A DNA stretch of 64,000 nucleotides from Bryobacter sp. (GCA_022843625.1 JALHNH010000030.1:1-64000), one strand, 5' to 3'; numbered from the stretch's first letter, positions 24,407-33,737 are shown. Notes: generated from the sequence alone by a model not told the origin. Numbers and translations: made by a program.

Positions 24407-27094
24407 ATGGGTCGGATGTTGTTTTGGCTGGTGATGCTTGGCACGTTGTATGCGTCCGAGCATCGAGGGGTAGTGCGATTTGGAACGACGCCCGTTCCTG
24501 GTGTGGTGGTGACGGCGGTGCAGGGGAAAAAGAAACTTCAAGCCATCAGCGATGTGGCCGGGGCTTATTCGTTTGAGGGTCTGGCCGATGAGGAATTGAC
24601 GGTGCGGGTGGAGATGCAGATGTTTTTACCTCAAGAGCAAAAGGCTGTGGCTGGGCCTGTGCCGCTGGAATGGAAGCTGGCGATTGGGCCCGTGCCGGAG
24701 GTAACCGCGAGGGCCGGGTTTCAGAGGGCTGAGGTTGCGGTGAACCGGCCAGTGGCGAAGCAGGCTGAGGTACCGGTGGAAGTTGCGCAACAGGCGGCGG
24801 ATGGGTTGCTCATCAATGGGAGCGTGAACAATGGGGCGGCTTCTTCGTTTGCTCAGTTCCCTGCCTTCGGGAATAACAGGCGGGGGCAGCGGTCGCTCTA
24901 CAACGGGAATCTGGGATTGATCGTTAGCAATGCCCTGTTTGATGCGCGACCGTTTTCGATTACTGGTCAGGATACGCCGAAGCCTGGGTATGGGCGCATG
25001 GAAGGCCTGTTTGCTTTCGGTGGGCCGATCCTGCGACGTACCTGGCCGATACTGACGCTCAACTATCAGTGGACCCGGAGTACCCGGGCTACTACGCAGA
25101 GCGGGTTGGTACCGACGCTTGAACAACGGAGTTTGCCGATTGCGAGCCCACAGGCACGGGTGCTGCTGGGGCTTTATCCGTTACCGAACTTTAGCGGGAA
25201 TTCGCGATTCAACTTTCAGGCTCCGCTGGTGAATGGGTTGCATCAGGATGATCTGCAGACGCGGGTGAACAAGCAGGTGAAGAAGCACTTCTTTACTGGC
25301 AGCTTGGCCTGGAGGAGTACGCGCACGAATTCGCCGGATTTGCTTGGGTTTCTAGAGACTGGCAGGACGAGCGGTTGGAATAGTGCGCTTGGGTACCGTC
25401 GGAGTTTTAGCTCTCGTGCCTTTGTGAATCTGAGCTTGCAGTGGAGCCGGCTTGAGACTGATGTGGTGCCGTTTTTCTCTGGCCGGAGGAATGTTTCGGG
25501 CGAGGCTGGGATCACAGGCAATAACCAGGAAGCGGTGAATTGGGGGCCGCCGTCGCTTAGCTTTGCCAGCGGCATTGTTGGGTTGGAGACAGCGCAGGCT
25601 TCTTCGGCGCGGAACCAGACTACTGGACTTGTGGTGGATGGCTACTTGAATCGCGGGCGTCACAATATTACGCTTGGGCTTACGACGCGGCGGCAGCAGT
25701 TCAATATCTTTTCGCAGCAGGATGCCAGGGGAAGCTTTACTTTTACCGGGGCTAACGATTTCGAGAAGTTTCTGCGCGGGGTGCCCGATGTGAGCAGTAT
25801 TGCGTTTGGCAATGCCGACAAGTATTTGCGTGGGAATATCCACGAGGCATTTGTGAATGACGACTGGCGCGTGAATCCGGGGTTTACGATCAATGCGGGC
25901 GTGCGCTGGGAGTATTGGTCTCCTCTGCGCGAGAAATATGGGCGATTGGTGAATCTGGATGTAGCTCCGGGTTTCGGAACGGTGCGTGCGGTGGTTGACG
26001 ATTCATTTCTTAATCCGGACCGAAATAACTTTGCTCCGCGGATTGGGATCTCCTGGCGACCGCTAGCGGCTTCATCGATGGTGGTGAGGGCTGGGTATGG
26101 AATTTACTACGATACTTCGGTGTATCAAAGTATTTCGCTGCGGATGGCGCAACAGGCTCCGCTGTCGAGGAGTGTGCGGTTATCGAATACACCTGAGACA
26201 CCGTTGACACTGGCAAATGGGTTTTCTCCCGTGGGGGCGGGCTTGGGATCCTTAACTACCTTTGGTGCGGATCCGGGGTTCCGGATTGGGTACTTGCAGA
26301 ACTGGCAGGCTTCAGTGCAGCGCGATCTGCCCTGGGCTTTACAAATGACGGCGACGTATCAGGGATCTAAGGGGACTCGCGGGCAACAGGAGGTGTTGCC
26401 CAATACATTTCCTACTGGTTCGATTGAGCCGTCGGGGTTTAGCTATCTGACTTCGAATGGAAACTCTAACCGGCATGCTGCGTTGATGCAGGTGCGGCGA
26501 CGGCTCAAGAGTGGATTCACTTCGACATTTACTTACACGTTTGCGAAGGCGCTGGATAATGGACGGCTGATTGCCCAAAACTGGCTCGATCTCAAGGCAG
26601 AGCGAAGCAGATCTAACTTTGACCAGCGGCATTTGATTGGACTCGATGTGCAGTACACCAGCAGTACCCGATTGCGGTTGCTCAAGGATTGGACCGTTGG
26701 GACGCAAACGAATACCGGGACGGGATTGCCGCTGACGCCGGTTGTCCTGAGGCCTTTTGTGACCGGAAGCGTTCGGCCTGACTACACTGGGGCTCCGGTG
26801 TACCTGAATGGTGCATTGAATCCGGCGGCCTTTCGCGAGGCGGTGGGGAGGTGGGGCAATGCCGGGCGAAACTCGATTACCGGGCCGAGGCAGTTGGTGG
26901 TGAATGCTTCGCTGGGACGAGCCTTCCGATCGTCAGAGGGGGTGAACTTCGACTTCCGGTTGGAGGCGGCGAATGTTCTCAATACCGTCACCTTCCCTAG
27001 CTGGAATACGGTGGTTGGCAATGTGCAGTTTGGGTTGCCGAATGCGGCGAATGCGATGCGGAGTGTGCAGTCGATTGTGAGGGTTCGGTTTTGA
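24407..27094 (+). CDS. Oar-like TonB-dependent receptor with N-terminal carboxypeptidase-regulatory domain
   Basis: 895 aa. Signal peptide (about 1-17), a CarboxypepD_reg-like beta-sandwich (about 18-100, with VVRFGTTPVPGVVVTAVQG and GAYSFEGLADEE), a short plug-like region, then a long beta-barrel ending in the C-terminal aromatic signature IVRVRF used for BAM insertion. Repeated aromatic strands such as NDDWRVNPGFTINAGVRWEYW and NFAPRIGISWRP are typical of Oar-like transporters. It would import or bind large substrates in a TonB-dependent manner; the substrate is unknown. It starts two bases after the TIGR03435 gene and shares four bases with the VWFA gene. Confidence 0.92.
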   Translation: MGRMLFWLVMLGTLYASEHRGVVRFGTTPVPGVVVTAVQGKKKLQAISDVAGAYSFEGLADEELTVRVEMQMFLPQEQKAVAGPVPLEWKLAIGPVPEVTARAGFQRAEVAVNRPVAKQAEVPVEVAQQAADGLLINGSVNNGAASSFAQFPAFGNNRRGQRSLYNGNLGLIVSNALFDARPFSITGQDTPKPGYGRMEGLFAFGGPILRRTWPILTLNYQWTRSTRATTQSGLVPTLEQRSLPIASPQARVLLGLYPLPNFSGNSRFNFQAPLVNGLHQDDLQTRVNKQVKKHFFTGSLAWRSTRTNSPDLLGFLETGRTSGWNSALGYRRSFSSRAFVNLSLQWSRLETDVVPFFSGRRNVSGEAGITGNNQEAVNWGPPSLSFASGIVGLETAQASSARNQTTGLVVDGYLNRGRHNITLGLTTRRQQFNIFSQQDARGSFTFTGANDFEKFLRGVPDVSSIAFGNADKYLRGNIHEAFVNDDWRVNPGFTINAGVRWEYWSPLREKYGRLVNLDVAPGFGTVRAVVDDSFLNPDRNNFAPRIGISWRPLAASSMVVRAGYGIYYDTSVYQSISLRMAQQAPLSRSVRLSNTPETPLTLANGFSPVGAGLGSLTTFGADPGFRIGYLQNWQASVQRDLPWALQMTATYQGSKGTRGQQEVLPNTFPTGSIEPSGFSYLTSNGNSNRHAALMQVRRRLKSGFTSTFTYTFAKALDNGRLIAQNWLDLKAERSRSNFDQRHLIGLDVQYTSSTRLRLLKDWTVGTQTNTGTGLPLTPVVLRPFVTGSVRPDYTGAPVYLNGALNPAAFREAVGRWGNAGRNSITGPRQLVVNASLGRAFRSSEGVNFDFRLEAANVLNTVTFPSWNTVVGNVQFGLPNAANAMRSVQSIVRVRF

Positions 27095-29127
27095 GAATAT
27101 TGGCCTTTTTGCTGGTGGGTTTGTGCTCGGGGCAGACCTTCAAGAGCACAACACAACTGGTTGTCGAGACCGTCAATGTCAAGGACAAGAGCGGGAAGCC
27201 GATTGCGGGGTTGACGGCCAAAGACTTTGTGGTGACCGAAGATGGAGTCGCGCAAGAGATCAAGTTCTTTGAGTACCAAAAGTTTGATGCGGTGGTGCCT
27301 AGTTCGGCGATTCCTTCAACGCAGAGGATCGTCCCTGTGCCCCGGTTGACGCGGACTCAAATTGCCGGTGATGTTCATTATCGGGACCGGCGCTTGCTTG
27401 CACTCTACTTTGATTTGACATCCATGCCGGTGCCAGATCAGGTACGCGCTTTTGAGGCGGCCAAGAAGTTTATCCGGACGCAGATGAGCAGTGTGGACCT
27501 GATGGCGGTGATGGCTTTTGAGGGTGGGGCTGTGCAAGTGTTTCAGGACTTCACGGCCGACAGGGCCAAGTTGTTGAGCGTGATCGAAACGATGATTGTG
27601 GGTGAGGACGAGAACGCTCCTCGCGATAGCAACGATCCAAACAAGGCCGATACCGGGGCGGCGTTTGGCCAGAATGATTCCGAGTTCAATATCTTCTTTA
27701 CCGATCGTCAGCTTGCGGCCTTGCAGACGGCCGCTTCGATGCTGGGGCGACTGAATGAGAAGAAGTCGCTGGTGTATTTTGCCAGCGGGTTGCGGTTGAA
27801 TGGCACAAGTAATCAGGCGCAGTTGCAGGCGACGGTGAATGCGGCGATTCGGGCGGGTGTGTCGTTTTGGCCAGTGGATGCGCGTGGACTTGTGGCGCAG
27901 GCGCCACTGGGGGATGCGACGCGAGGATCTTCTGGTGGACTGGCGATGTACACGGGTGCAGCGGCAAATGCGGTGACTTCGAATTTGCAGCGCACGCAGG
28001 ATACGCTCTGGACGCTGGCGGCGGATACGGGCGGGAAGGCGCTGCTCGATTCCAATGATCTGGGGCGCGGGATTGTGAATGCTCAACAAGCGACGGAGAG
28101 CTATTACATCCTTGGCTACTATTCAACCAATACGAATGAAGACGGGAAGTTTCGCAAGGTTGTGATCAGTTTGCCTGGACAGGCTGGGGCCGGTCTCGAT
28201 TACCGGAAGGGCTATTACGGGAGCAAGGTATTTTCGAAATTTACTAGCGCCGACAAGGAGCGGCAGCTTGAGGATGCACTGCGGCTCGGTGACCCGGTTA
28301 CCGATTTGACGATTGCGATGGAGATTTCCTACTTTCAATTGAACCGCGCTGAATATTATGTGCCGGTGGTGGTGAAGATTCCGGGGAGTGAGTTGGCCCT
28401 GGCACGGAAAGGTGGGGCTGAACGGACGTTGATTGATTTCCTGGGTGAGATCAAGGATGAGTATGGCTCGACGATTTCGAATGTTCGCGACAAGGTGGAT
28501 ATCAAACTGAGCGGGGCGACGGCGGCTGAATTGTCTCGGAGGCCGATTGAATACGACACCGGGTTTACGCTGCTGCCGGGCAAATACAAAATCAAAATTC
28601 TCGCCCGGGACGCGGAGACGGGCAGGATGGGTACTTTTGAGATGGCTTTTGTGGTTCCTAATCTGAATAAAGAAGTGTTGCGCGTACCCATAAGCTCAGT
28701 CGTGTTGAGCAGCCAGCGTGTTGATATGCGGGAGGCCTTGTTTAACGCATCCAAGGATAAGGAGAAGCAGGCACAGGTTAGCAATCCGCTTGTCTTTGAG
28801 GGGATGAAGTTGATTCCTTCGGTGACGAGGGTTTTCAGCAAGTCGAAGGAGTTTTTTGTTTACCTTCAGACTTATCAGCAGGAATCGGATGTGGTGAAAC
28901 CGGTCTTTGCTTATGTCACCTTCTATCGTGGGCAAGAGAAGGTGTTTGAAACCACACCAATGGGGAGTGCGGATGCGATGAGCAACCGGTTGAAGACTGT
29001 GGCACTGCAGATGCGGTTGCCGCTGGCGGCACTTGAGACTAGCGAGTATTTGTGTCAGGTGACGGTGGTGGACCCCAAAGGGGGCAAGGGTGCGTTCTGG
29101 CAAGCGCCCATTCTGGTGGTGCCTTAG
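27091..29127 (+). CDS. VWFA-related acidobacterial protein (TIGR03436-like)
   Basis: 678 aa starting at TTG 27091, in a TTGA overlap with the upstream stop. The signal peptide is short (about 1-15). Residues 16-70 carry the TIGR03436-type motif VKDKSGKPIAGLTAKDFVVTEDG. The von Willebrand A region (about 105-370) begins LLALYFDLTSMP, where the usual DxSxS MIDAS appears as D-L-T-S, and ends with YYILGYYSTN and the YRKGYY motif. The C-terminal 300 residues are beta-rich with no recognised domain. Probably secreted or surface-bound and involved in protein-protein interaction. Operon position ties it to the TIGR03435 and barrel proteins. Confidence 0.9.
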   Translation: MRILAFLLVGLCSGQTFKSTTQLVVETVNVKDKSGKPIAGLTAKDFVVTEDGVAQEIKFFEYQKFDAVVPSSAIPSTQRIVPVPRLTRTQIAGDVHYRDRRLLALYFDLTSMPVPDQVRAFEAAKKFIRTQMSSVDLMAVMAFEGGAVQVFQDFTADRAKLLSVIETMIVGEDENAPRDSNDPNKADTGAAFGQNDSEFNIFFTDRQLAALQTAASMLGRLNEKKSLVYFASGLRLNGTSNQAQLQATVNAAIRAGVSFWPVDARGLVAQAPLGDATRGSSGGLAMYTGAAANAVTSNLQRTQDTLWTLAADTGGKALLDSNDLGRGIVNAQQATESYYILGYYSTNTNEDGKFRKVVISLPGQAGAGLDYRKGYYGSKVFSKFTSADKERQLEDALRLGDPVTDLTIAMEISYFQLNRAEYYVPVVVKIPGSELALARKGGAERTLIDFLGEIKDEYGSTISNVRDKVDIKLSGATAAELSRRPIEYDTGFTLLPGKYKIKILARDAETGRMGTFEMAFVVPNLNKEVLRVPISSVVLSSQRVDMREALFNASKDKEKQAQVSNPLVFEGMKLIPSVTRVFSKSKEFFVYLQTYQQESDVVKPVFAYVTFYRGQEKVFETTPMGSADAMSNRLKTVALQMRLPLAALETSEYLCQVTVVDPKGGKGAFWQAPILVVP

Positions 29128-29136
29128 GATGGGATT

Positions 29137-29523
29137 GTGAGTGTTGAAAAGATAGCTGAAGAAGACCTGTTTCAAGTGATTGGGGAGGACGGGTTTCGAC
29201 GTTTGGTCGGTGCGTTTTACCGGCAGGTAGCCGAGGACGACATTCTGGGGCCGATGTACCCGAAGCACGATCTGGTGGGAGCTGAAGATCGGTTGCGTGA
29301 CTTTCTGCTCTTTCGCTTTGGGGGCCCGATGGATTACCTCGAGAAGCGGGGACATCCGAGATTGCGGATGCGGCATGCACCGTTTGCCGTCGATCAGAAA
29401 GCGCGAGACCGCTGGGTGGAGATGATGGACCGGGCGCTGGCAGAGGCGGAATTGCCTCCTGCAGCAGTTGCTACGCTCAAAGAGTTTTTCCACTCCACTG
29501 CAACTTTTCTACAGAACCGTTAG
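29137..29523 (+). CDS. Group II truncated haemoglobin (TrHbO-like)
   Basis: 128 aa starting at GTG 29137, with an AGGATGGGA RBS-like stretch just upstream. The 2-on-2 globin fold signatures are present: Tyr28 at the B10 position (AFYRQV), proximal His80 in LRMRHAPF and Trp93 at G8 (RDRWVEMM), the residue typical of group II. Such proteins bind O2 or NO and act in oxygen delivery or in NO/peroxide detoxification in the cytoplasm. The gene follows the VWFA gene by nine bases and precedes a VIT1-like transporter by 17 bases, so it is likely read through from the upstream operon. Confidence 0.92.
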   Translation: MSVEKIAEEDLFQVIGEDGFRRLVGAFYRQVAEDDILGPMYPKHDLVGAEDRLRDFLLFRFGGPMDYLEKRGHPRLRMRHAPFAVDQKARDRWVEMMDRALAEAELPPAAVATLKEFFHSTATFLQNR

Positions 29524-29540
29524 TCGAGAAGGGGTGACGC

Positions 29541-30230
29541 ATGCGACACCTTGAACTACATCGTAACGATGGTATCGGTTGGCTTAGAGCCGCCGTACTG
29601 GGGGCTAACGACGGTTTGATTTCAACCAGCAGCCTTGTACTGGGGGTTGCTGCCGCACAAACTTTAAGAGAGCCCATATTACTCGCGGCTAGCGCGGGAC
29701 TTGTTGCGGGAGCCCTTTCCATGGCGGCTGGCGAGTATGTCTCGGTTAGCTCGCAGGCCGATACGGAGAAAGCTGACTTGACCCGGGAAAAACAAGAACT
29801 GGCCAGCAAACCGGAGGCAGAATTGGCTGAGCTGACTGCGATTTACGTTGAGCGGGGTTTAAGCGAGCCGCTGGCAGCTCAGGTTGCTAAGGAACTGACG
29901 GCGAAAGACGCTCCTGGCGCACATCTCAGGGACGAGTTGGGAATGTCTGAAGGCACCAGGGCCCGTCCGCTTCAGGCTGCAATTGCCTCTGCAGCGGCTT
30001 TTGTTGCTGGGGCAGCTCCGCCTTTGTTGCTTGTCATCTTTGTGCCATTGGCTTCGGTGAGCATGGCTGTGTCAGGCGTTACGCTGGTGTTGCTGATTAT
30101 CCTGGGCGGGCTTGCGGCGCAGCTTGGGGGTGCCCCGCTTTTGCCGGGTGCGATGCGAGTGGCTTTCTGGGGTGTGATGGCAATGGCTTGTACGGCGCTT
30201 GTTGGCAAGGTGTTTGGCACCGTTGCCTGA
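29541..30230 (+). CDS. VIT1/CCC1 family iron/manganese transporter
   Basis: 229 aa with about five membrane segments. The N-terminal block GWLRAAVLGANDGLISTSSLVLGVAAA and the SMAAGEYVSVSSQADTEKADLTREKQEL region are hallmarks of the VIT1/nodulin-21 family; the conserved acidic residues of the cytoplasmic metal-binding helix are visible in the latter. Members move Fe2+ or Mn2+ out of the cytoplasm. Placement after a truncated haemoglobin is consistent with iron or redox handling, but that link is inferred. ATG 29541 fits the family N-terminus. Confidence 0.92.
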   Translation: MRHLELHRNDGIGWLRAAVLGANDGLISTSSLVLGVAAAQTLREPILLAASAGLVAGALSMAAGEYVSVSSQADTEKADLTREKQELASKPEAELAELTAIYVERGLSEPLAAQVAKELTAKDAPGAHLRDELGMSEGTRARPLQAAIASAAAFVAGAAPPLLLVIFVPLASVSMAVSGVTLVLLIILGGLAAQLGGAPLLPGAMRVAFWGVMAMACTALVGKVFGTVA

Positions 30231-30288
30231 GCCACCTAGGATACGACTGCCAGATTTGGCTTCAAAGGATCTTCAGTATTATGGAGCG

Positions 30289-31563
30289 GTGTCTGAAGCT
30301 CAAAATCTGAACCGGGGCCGCTATGCTGCGGCGGCGATTTTTATGCAGGTGCTGCTGGGGATTCTCTACAGCTGGAGTGTGTTTCGAGGCCCCCTGGAAC
30401 AGTTGCATGGATGGACGCGCGCGCAGAGTGTGATGCCTTACCGGTATTCTCTCCTGGCTTTTGCCGCAGGGATGATCGTGGCCGGGTTTTGGCAGGACCG
30501 GAAGGGGCCAAGGATCGTAGCCAGCGTCGGCGGATTGTTGCTGGCGCTGGGTTGCCTGGTGGCAGGGATGCTGCATGAGTCTGTTGAGGGCCTCGTAGTG
30601 GGGTATGGGTTGATTGCGGGGGTCGGCGTTGGGTTTGCTTATGTGACTCCGATCGCCATGTGCGTAAAGTGGTTCCCAGATAAGCGCGGAATGATTGTGG
30701 GCCTGGCGGTGATGGGTTTTGGATTGGGTCCGCTGGTGTTTGGGCCCTGGCTGGAGTGGATGATTGGCAAGGATGTGGCGGGGATGAATGCTTCGATTCC
30801 CAAGACATTCTTTGTGTTGGCGGGTGTGTTTCTGGTTGGAGTTGTGGGTGCGGCGCAGCTCTACGAGGTGCCACCGGCAGGCTGGAAACCCGCAGGGTGG
30901 AAGGGTGGTGCGGCTGGTGGAACCGGCCTTGAGATGCAGGCTGGGGAGATGGTACGGAGCGTGAAGTTCTATGTGTTGTGGGGAATTTACTTTCTAGGGA
31001 CTTCGGTAGGATTAACCGCGATTGGTGAAGCTTCCCCATTGCTGCGTGAAGCGGCAAAGGGTGGAGCAATGATGACCGCCGGGGCGGGACTGGGTGTGAT
31101 GAGTATCTTCAATGGACTGGGTCGGCTCGGATGGGGCAGCGTATCGGATCGCTTCGGACGATTAACTGCAGTGCTGGGAATGTGTGCAACCAGCGTCTTT
31201 GCCTGCGCAGTGGTGTTGAGGGTGTCGGACACGTTTACTACGCTGTTGGTGGGTTTGTGTCTGGTGGCATTCTCTTACGGTGGATTTCTTGCGCTAATGC
31301 CAGCAATGACGGCGGATTTCTTTGGTGCCAAATATGTTGGTGCGAATTACGGGATTGTCTTTAGCGCATGGGGAATTTGCGGTTTTCTGGTGCCGGGGTA
31401 TTTCGCTTCGATGCTGGATGCGGCGCGCGGACGCGGCGATTTGCGCGGTGGCTATTCGGAAGTATTTACACTTCTTGCAGTGCTTGCACTGGTGGGAGGA
31501 GCGCTGGCATTGGCGCTAAACCTTAAGAAACCAGTTGCGGCGGTAGAGAACGTACGCAAGTAA
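30289..31563 (+). CDS. MFS transporter, OFA (oxalate/formate antiporter-like) family
   Basis: About 424 aa with twelve predicted membrane segments. The N-terminal signature LLGILYSWSVFRGPLEQLHGWT and the loop pattern WFPDKRGMIVGLAVMGFGLGPLVFGP match OFA-type MFS carriers of small carboxylates; GWGSVSDRFGRL is the second MFS signature. The substrate cannot be fixed. The start is uncertain: GTG 30289 gives the usual N-terminal length, while in-frame TTG 30256 or the frame start at 30199 (overlapping the VIT1 gene) are alternatives. The 3' end overlaps the convergent NagX-like gene by 48 bp. Confidence 0.88.
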   Translation: MSEAQNLNRGRYAAAAIFMQVLLGILYSWSVFRGPLEQLHGWTRAQSVMPYRYSLLAFAAGMIVAGFWQDRKGPRIVASVGGLLLALGCLVAGMLHESVEGLVVGYGLIAGVGVGFAYVTPIAMCVKWFPDKRGMIVGLAVMGFGLGPLVFGPWLEWMIGKDVAGMNASIPKTFFVLAGVFLVGVVGAAQLYEVPPAGWKPAGWKGGAAGGTGLEMQAGEMVRSVKFYVLWGIYFLGTSVGLTAIGEASPLLREAAKGGAMMTAGAGLGVMSIFNGLGRLGWGSVSDRFGRLTAVLGMCATSVFACAVVLRVSDTFTTLLVGLCLVAFSYGGFLALMPAMTADFFGAKYVGANYGIVFSAWGICGFLVPGYFASMLDAARGRGDLRGGYSEVFTLLAVLALVGGALALALNLKKPVAAVENVRK

Positions 31564-32598
31564 GAGATGTAGTAGAGAATAGGTAACCGCGAAAAGAAGA
31601 CTGGCGTTGATCGGGGAAGCCAGCGGAGAGAAGACTGCGTTGTAGATCGCTTCTTTCCACCGGGTGAGGTCGAGAATCGTGATCAGGAATTCGCTGGTCA
31701 GGTAGATTGCGATTGCGTTCATTCCCATAATCATCGCGGGGCGGAAGGGAGCCACGATCCTGCGGCCATCAATCAGCCAGAGCATGCCGCCAAGGACGAT
31801 GAAGTCGGCCCCGGCCATAAAGAGGGTGAAAGATGAGGTCCAAAGCTTCTTGTTGATCGGCATCCAGGTGTTGAGCATCAAGCCGGAGGCGGCAAGGCCT
31901 GCGCCGATCAGGATGAGACGCTGTGTGCGGTCGTTGATGTGCCAGGCAGTCTTGAGGATGTGTCCAGCGATTACGCCGAGCAGGCAGGTGGCGATGGATG
32001 GGAGGGTAGAGAGGATGCCTTCGGGGTCCCAGGTTCCGGTTTGAGAGTAATTGTGTCTGCCGAGAATGATGCGGTCGATGTAGTGGGCGACGTTGCCCTC
32101 GACGGAGAGGTCACCGGGGGCAAAGCCTGGGGCGGGGATGAAATTCATGATTAGGGCATAGCTGAGGAGGAGGCCTGCGATTGCGACGATCTGGCCGCGG
32201 ATAGAGGTGTGAATAAAGAGCAGGCTGGTGATGCAGTAACAGATTGCGATGCGCTGCAGGACGCCTAGGATGCGGAAGGTTTCGAGCGGGAATGTAGGGA
32301 ATGCATAGAGGAAGAGACCGAGTGTGAAGAGAATCAGGGTGCGGCGAAAGATGTCGTTGTAGAGGGCTGGCTTTAAGACATTTTGTTCGAGCTTGCGGCC
32401 GAGAGACAGCGTTATGGCGACGCCAACGATCCAGACAAAGCTGGGAAAGACTGCGTCGGTGATGGTCCAGCCGTGCCAATCGGCGTGGCGGAGCGGGCCG
32501 TAAACATGGTTGTGATCGCCCGGGGTGTTGACGAGCACCATCAGGAAGATCGTAAGACCGCGGAAGGCGTCGAGGGCGTTGAGGCGAGTGGAGAGCAT
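31516..32598 (-). CDS. NagX-like / DUF5009 membrane acyltransferase
   Basis: 360 aa, about ten to eleven membrane segments. The N-terminal RLNALDAFRGLTIFLMVLVNTPGD and DAVFPSFVWIVGVAITLSLGRK are signatures of the NagX / heparan-alpha-glucosaminide N-acetyltransferase-like family (DUF1624/DUF5009). The family is thought to transfer acyl groups to amino sugars across the membrane, with the His/Asp-containing first loop important. It lies nine bases downstream of an enolase-superfamily gene, suggesting a joint role in sugar-acid or amino-sugar use. The 3' end runs 48 bp into the convergent MFS gene. Confidence 0.9.
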   Translation of the reverse strand: MLSTRLNALDAFRGLTIFLMVLVNTPGDHNHVYGPLRHADWHGWTITDAVFPSFVWIVGVAITLSLGRKLEQNVLKPALYNDIFRRTLILFTLGLFLYAFPTFPLETFRILGVLQRIAICYCITSLLFIHTSIRGQIVAIAGLLLSYALIMNFIPAPGFAPGDLSVEGNVAHYIDRIILGRHNYSQTGTWDPEGILSTLPSIATCLLGVIAGHILKTAWHINDRTQRLILIGAGLAASGLMLNTWMPINKKLWTSSFTLFMAGADFIVLGGMLWLIDGRRIVAPFRPAMIMGMNAIAIYLTSEFLITILDLTRWKEAIYNAVFSPLASPINASLLFAVTYSLLHLLLAYVLYRRNWFLKV

Positions 32599-32607
32599 GG
32601 GGGATCT

Positions 32608-33726
32608 TTATTTTAGTTTGGGTTCAGTGGACATGCCGGGGGATTCTGGAGCGGTGACTTCGCCGTTGATCATTCTTGGTTGCGGGCCACCTGTTTCCAT
32701 GTAGATCGCATTGGGAATGGCACAGAGCATGTTCATGTTGACGTCGCCTCCGCCGTGGCTGGCGAGGGAGATGCCGGCGGCGTCGGCAATGGCGGCAATT
32801 TCGAGCCATTCGGTGACGCCACCTGCGCGGCGATTATCGGGTTGCACGATATCGGCACCGCGACGCTGGATCAGGTCGTTGAACTGGTATTTCATGTAGA
32901 GGTTTTCACCGGTAGCAATGCGGACGTCGAGTTCGCGGGCAAGTTCGGCGTAGCCTTCCATGTCCTGGGGCGGAAGTGGTTCTTCGTACCAGAAGACGCC
33001 CATTTGCTGGTAGAGGCGGCCTCTGCGCATGGCTTCATTTCGATTGAAGACCTGGTTGGCATCGAGCATGATACGGCGGTCTTTGCCGGCCAGATCCTGG
33101 GCTAGCCGGATGCGGCGTTCGTCGTCTTGAATGGAGTACTTGCCGGTCTTGATCTTGATTGCGCGATAGCCTTCGCTGAGTGCTTTCTCGATCTGTGCTT
33201 TGTACTGAGAGAGATTTTCGTCGTTGTCGTAATACCAGCCGCACATCGAGTAGACAGGCATGCGATCTCGGGCGGCACCGAGCATGCGCCAGACGGGCAT
33301 GTTGGCGTGCTTGCCGAGGATGTCCCAGATGGCGATGTCCGTTGCGGCGATAGCGAATTGGGTGATACCGGAGAGGCCTTGATACTGGAGACCGCGGTGG
33401 AGGTCGGCCCGGATCTTCCTGGGGAAGGCAGGGTCCTGATTGAGGATGAGAGGTTTTACTTCTTCTTCGAGGATTGCGCGAAGGACTTTAGGGCCGCCTT
33501 CAACAGCACCGAAGTTGGAGCTGGCCCAGCCGGTGATGCCTGCGTCAGTCTTGATACGCAACGTGACCGTGCCGGAATGTACGCCAAGGGTCTGGAGGGC
33601 GTCGTAGTTCGGCTTTCGCGGGGGATTGATCACCAGGTCTGTTTCCAAAGCAGTGATCTTGAGGGCCTTGCGCTGTTGGGCGGCGATGGCGAGAGGGAGA
33701 GTGAGGATAGATCGGCGCAGCATCAA
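32608..33726 (-). CDS. Mandelate racemase / muconate lactonizing enzyme family protein (enolase superfamily)
   Basis: 372 aa. A short hydrophobic leader (about 1-16), an N-terminal capping domain and a TIM barrel. Barrel residues are visible: KIKTGK (candidate Lys base), LDANQ and YEEPL and ATGEN as the three acidic Mg2+ ligand strands, QPDNRRAGG, and SLASHGGG supplying a His. The Lys/His pair resembles sugar-acid dehydratases or racemases such as galactonate or mandelate types. The leader sequence hints at export, which is unusual for the family but frequent in acidobacterial paralogues. It forms a unit with the NagX-like gene downstream. Confidence 0.9.
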   Translation of the reverse strand: MMLRRSILTLPLAIAAQQRKALKITALETDLVINPPRKPNYDALQTLGVHSGTVTLRIKTDAGITGWASSNFGAVEGGPKVLRAILEEEVKPLILNQDPAFPRKIRADLHRGLQYQGLSGITQFAIAATDIAIWDILGKHANMPVWRMLGAARDRMPVYSMCGWYYDNDENLSQYKAQIEKALSEGYRAIKIKTGKYSIQDDERRIRLAQDLAGKDRRIMLDANQVFNRNEAMRRGRLYQQMGVFWYEEPLPPQDMEGYAELARELDVRIATGENLYMKYQFNDLIQRRGADIVQPDNRRAGGVTEWLEIAAIADAAGISLASHGGGDVNMNMLCAIPNAIYMETGGPQPRMINGEVTAPESPGMSTEPKLK

Positions 33727-33737
33727 TGATGCTGATC

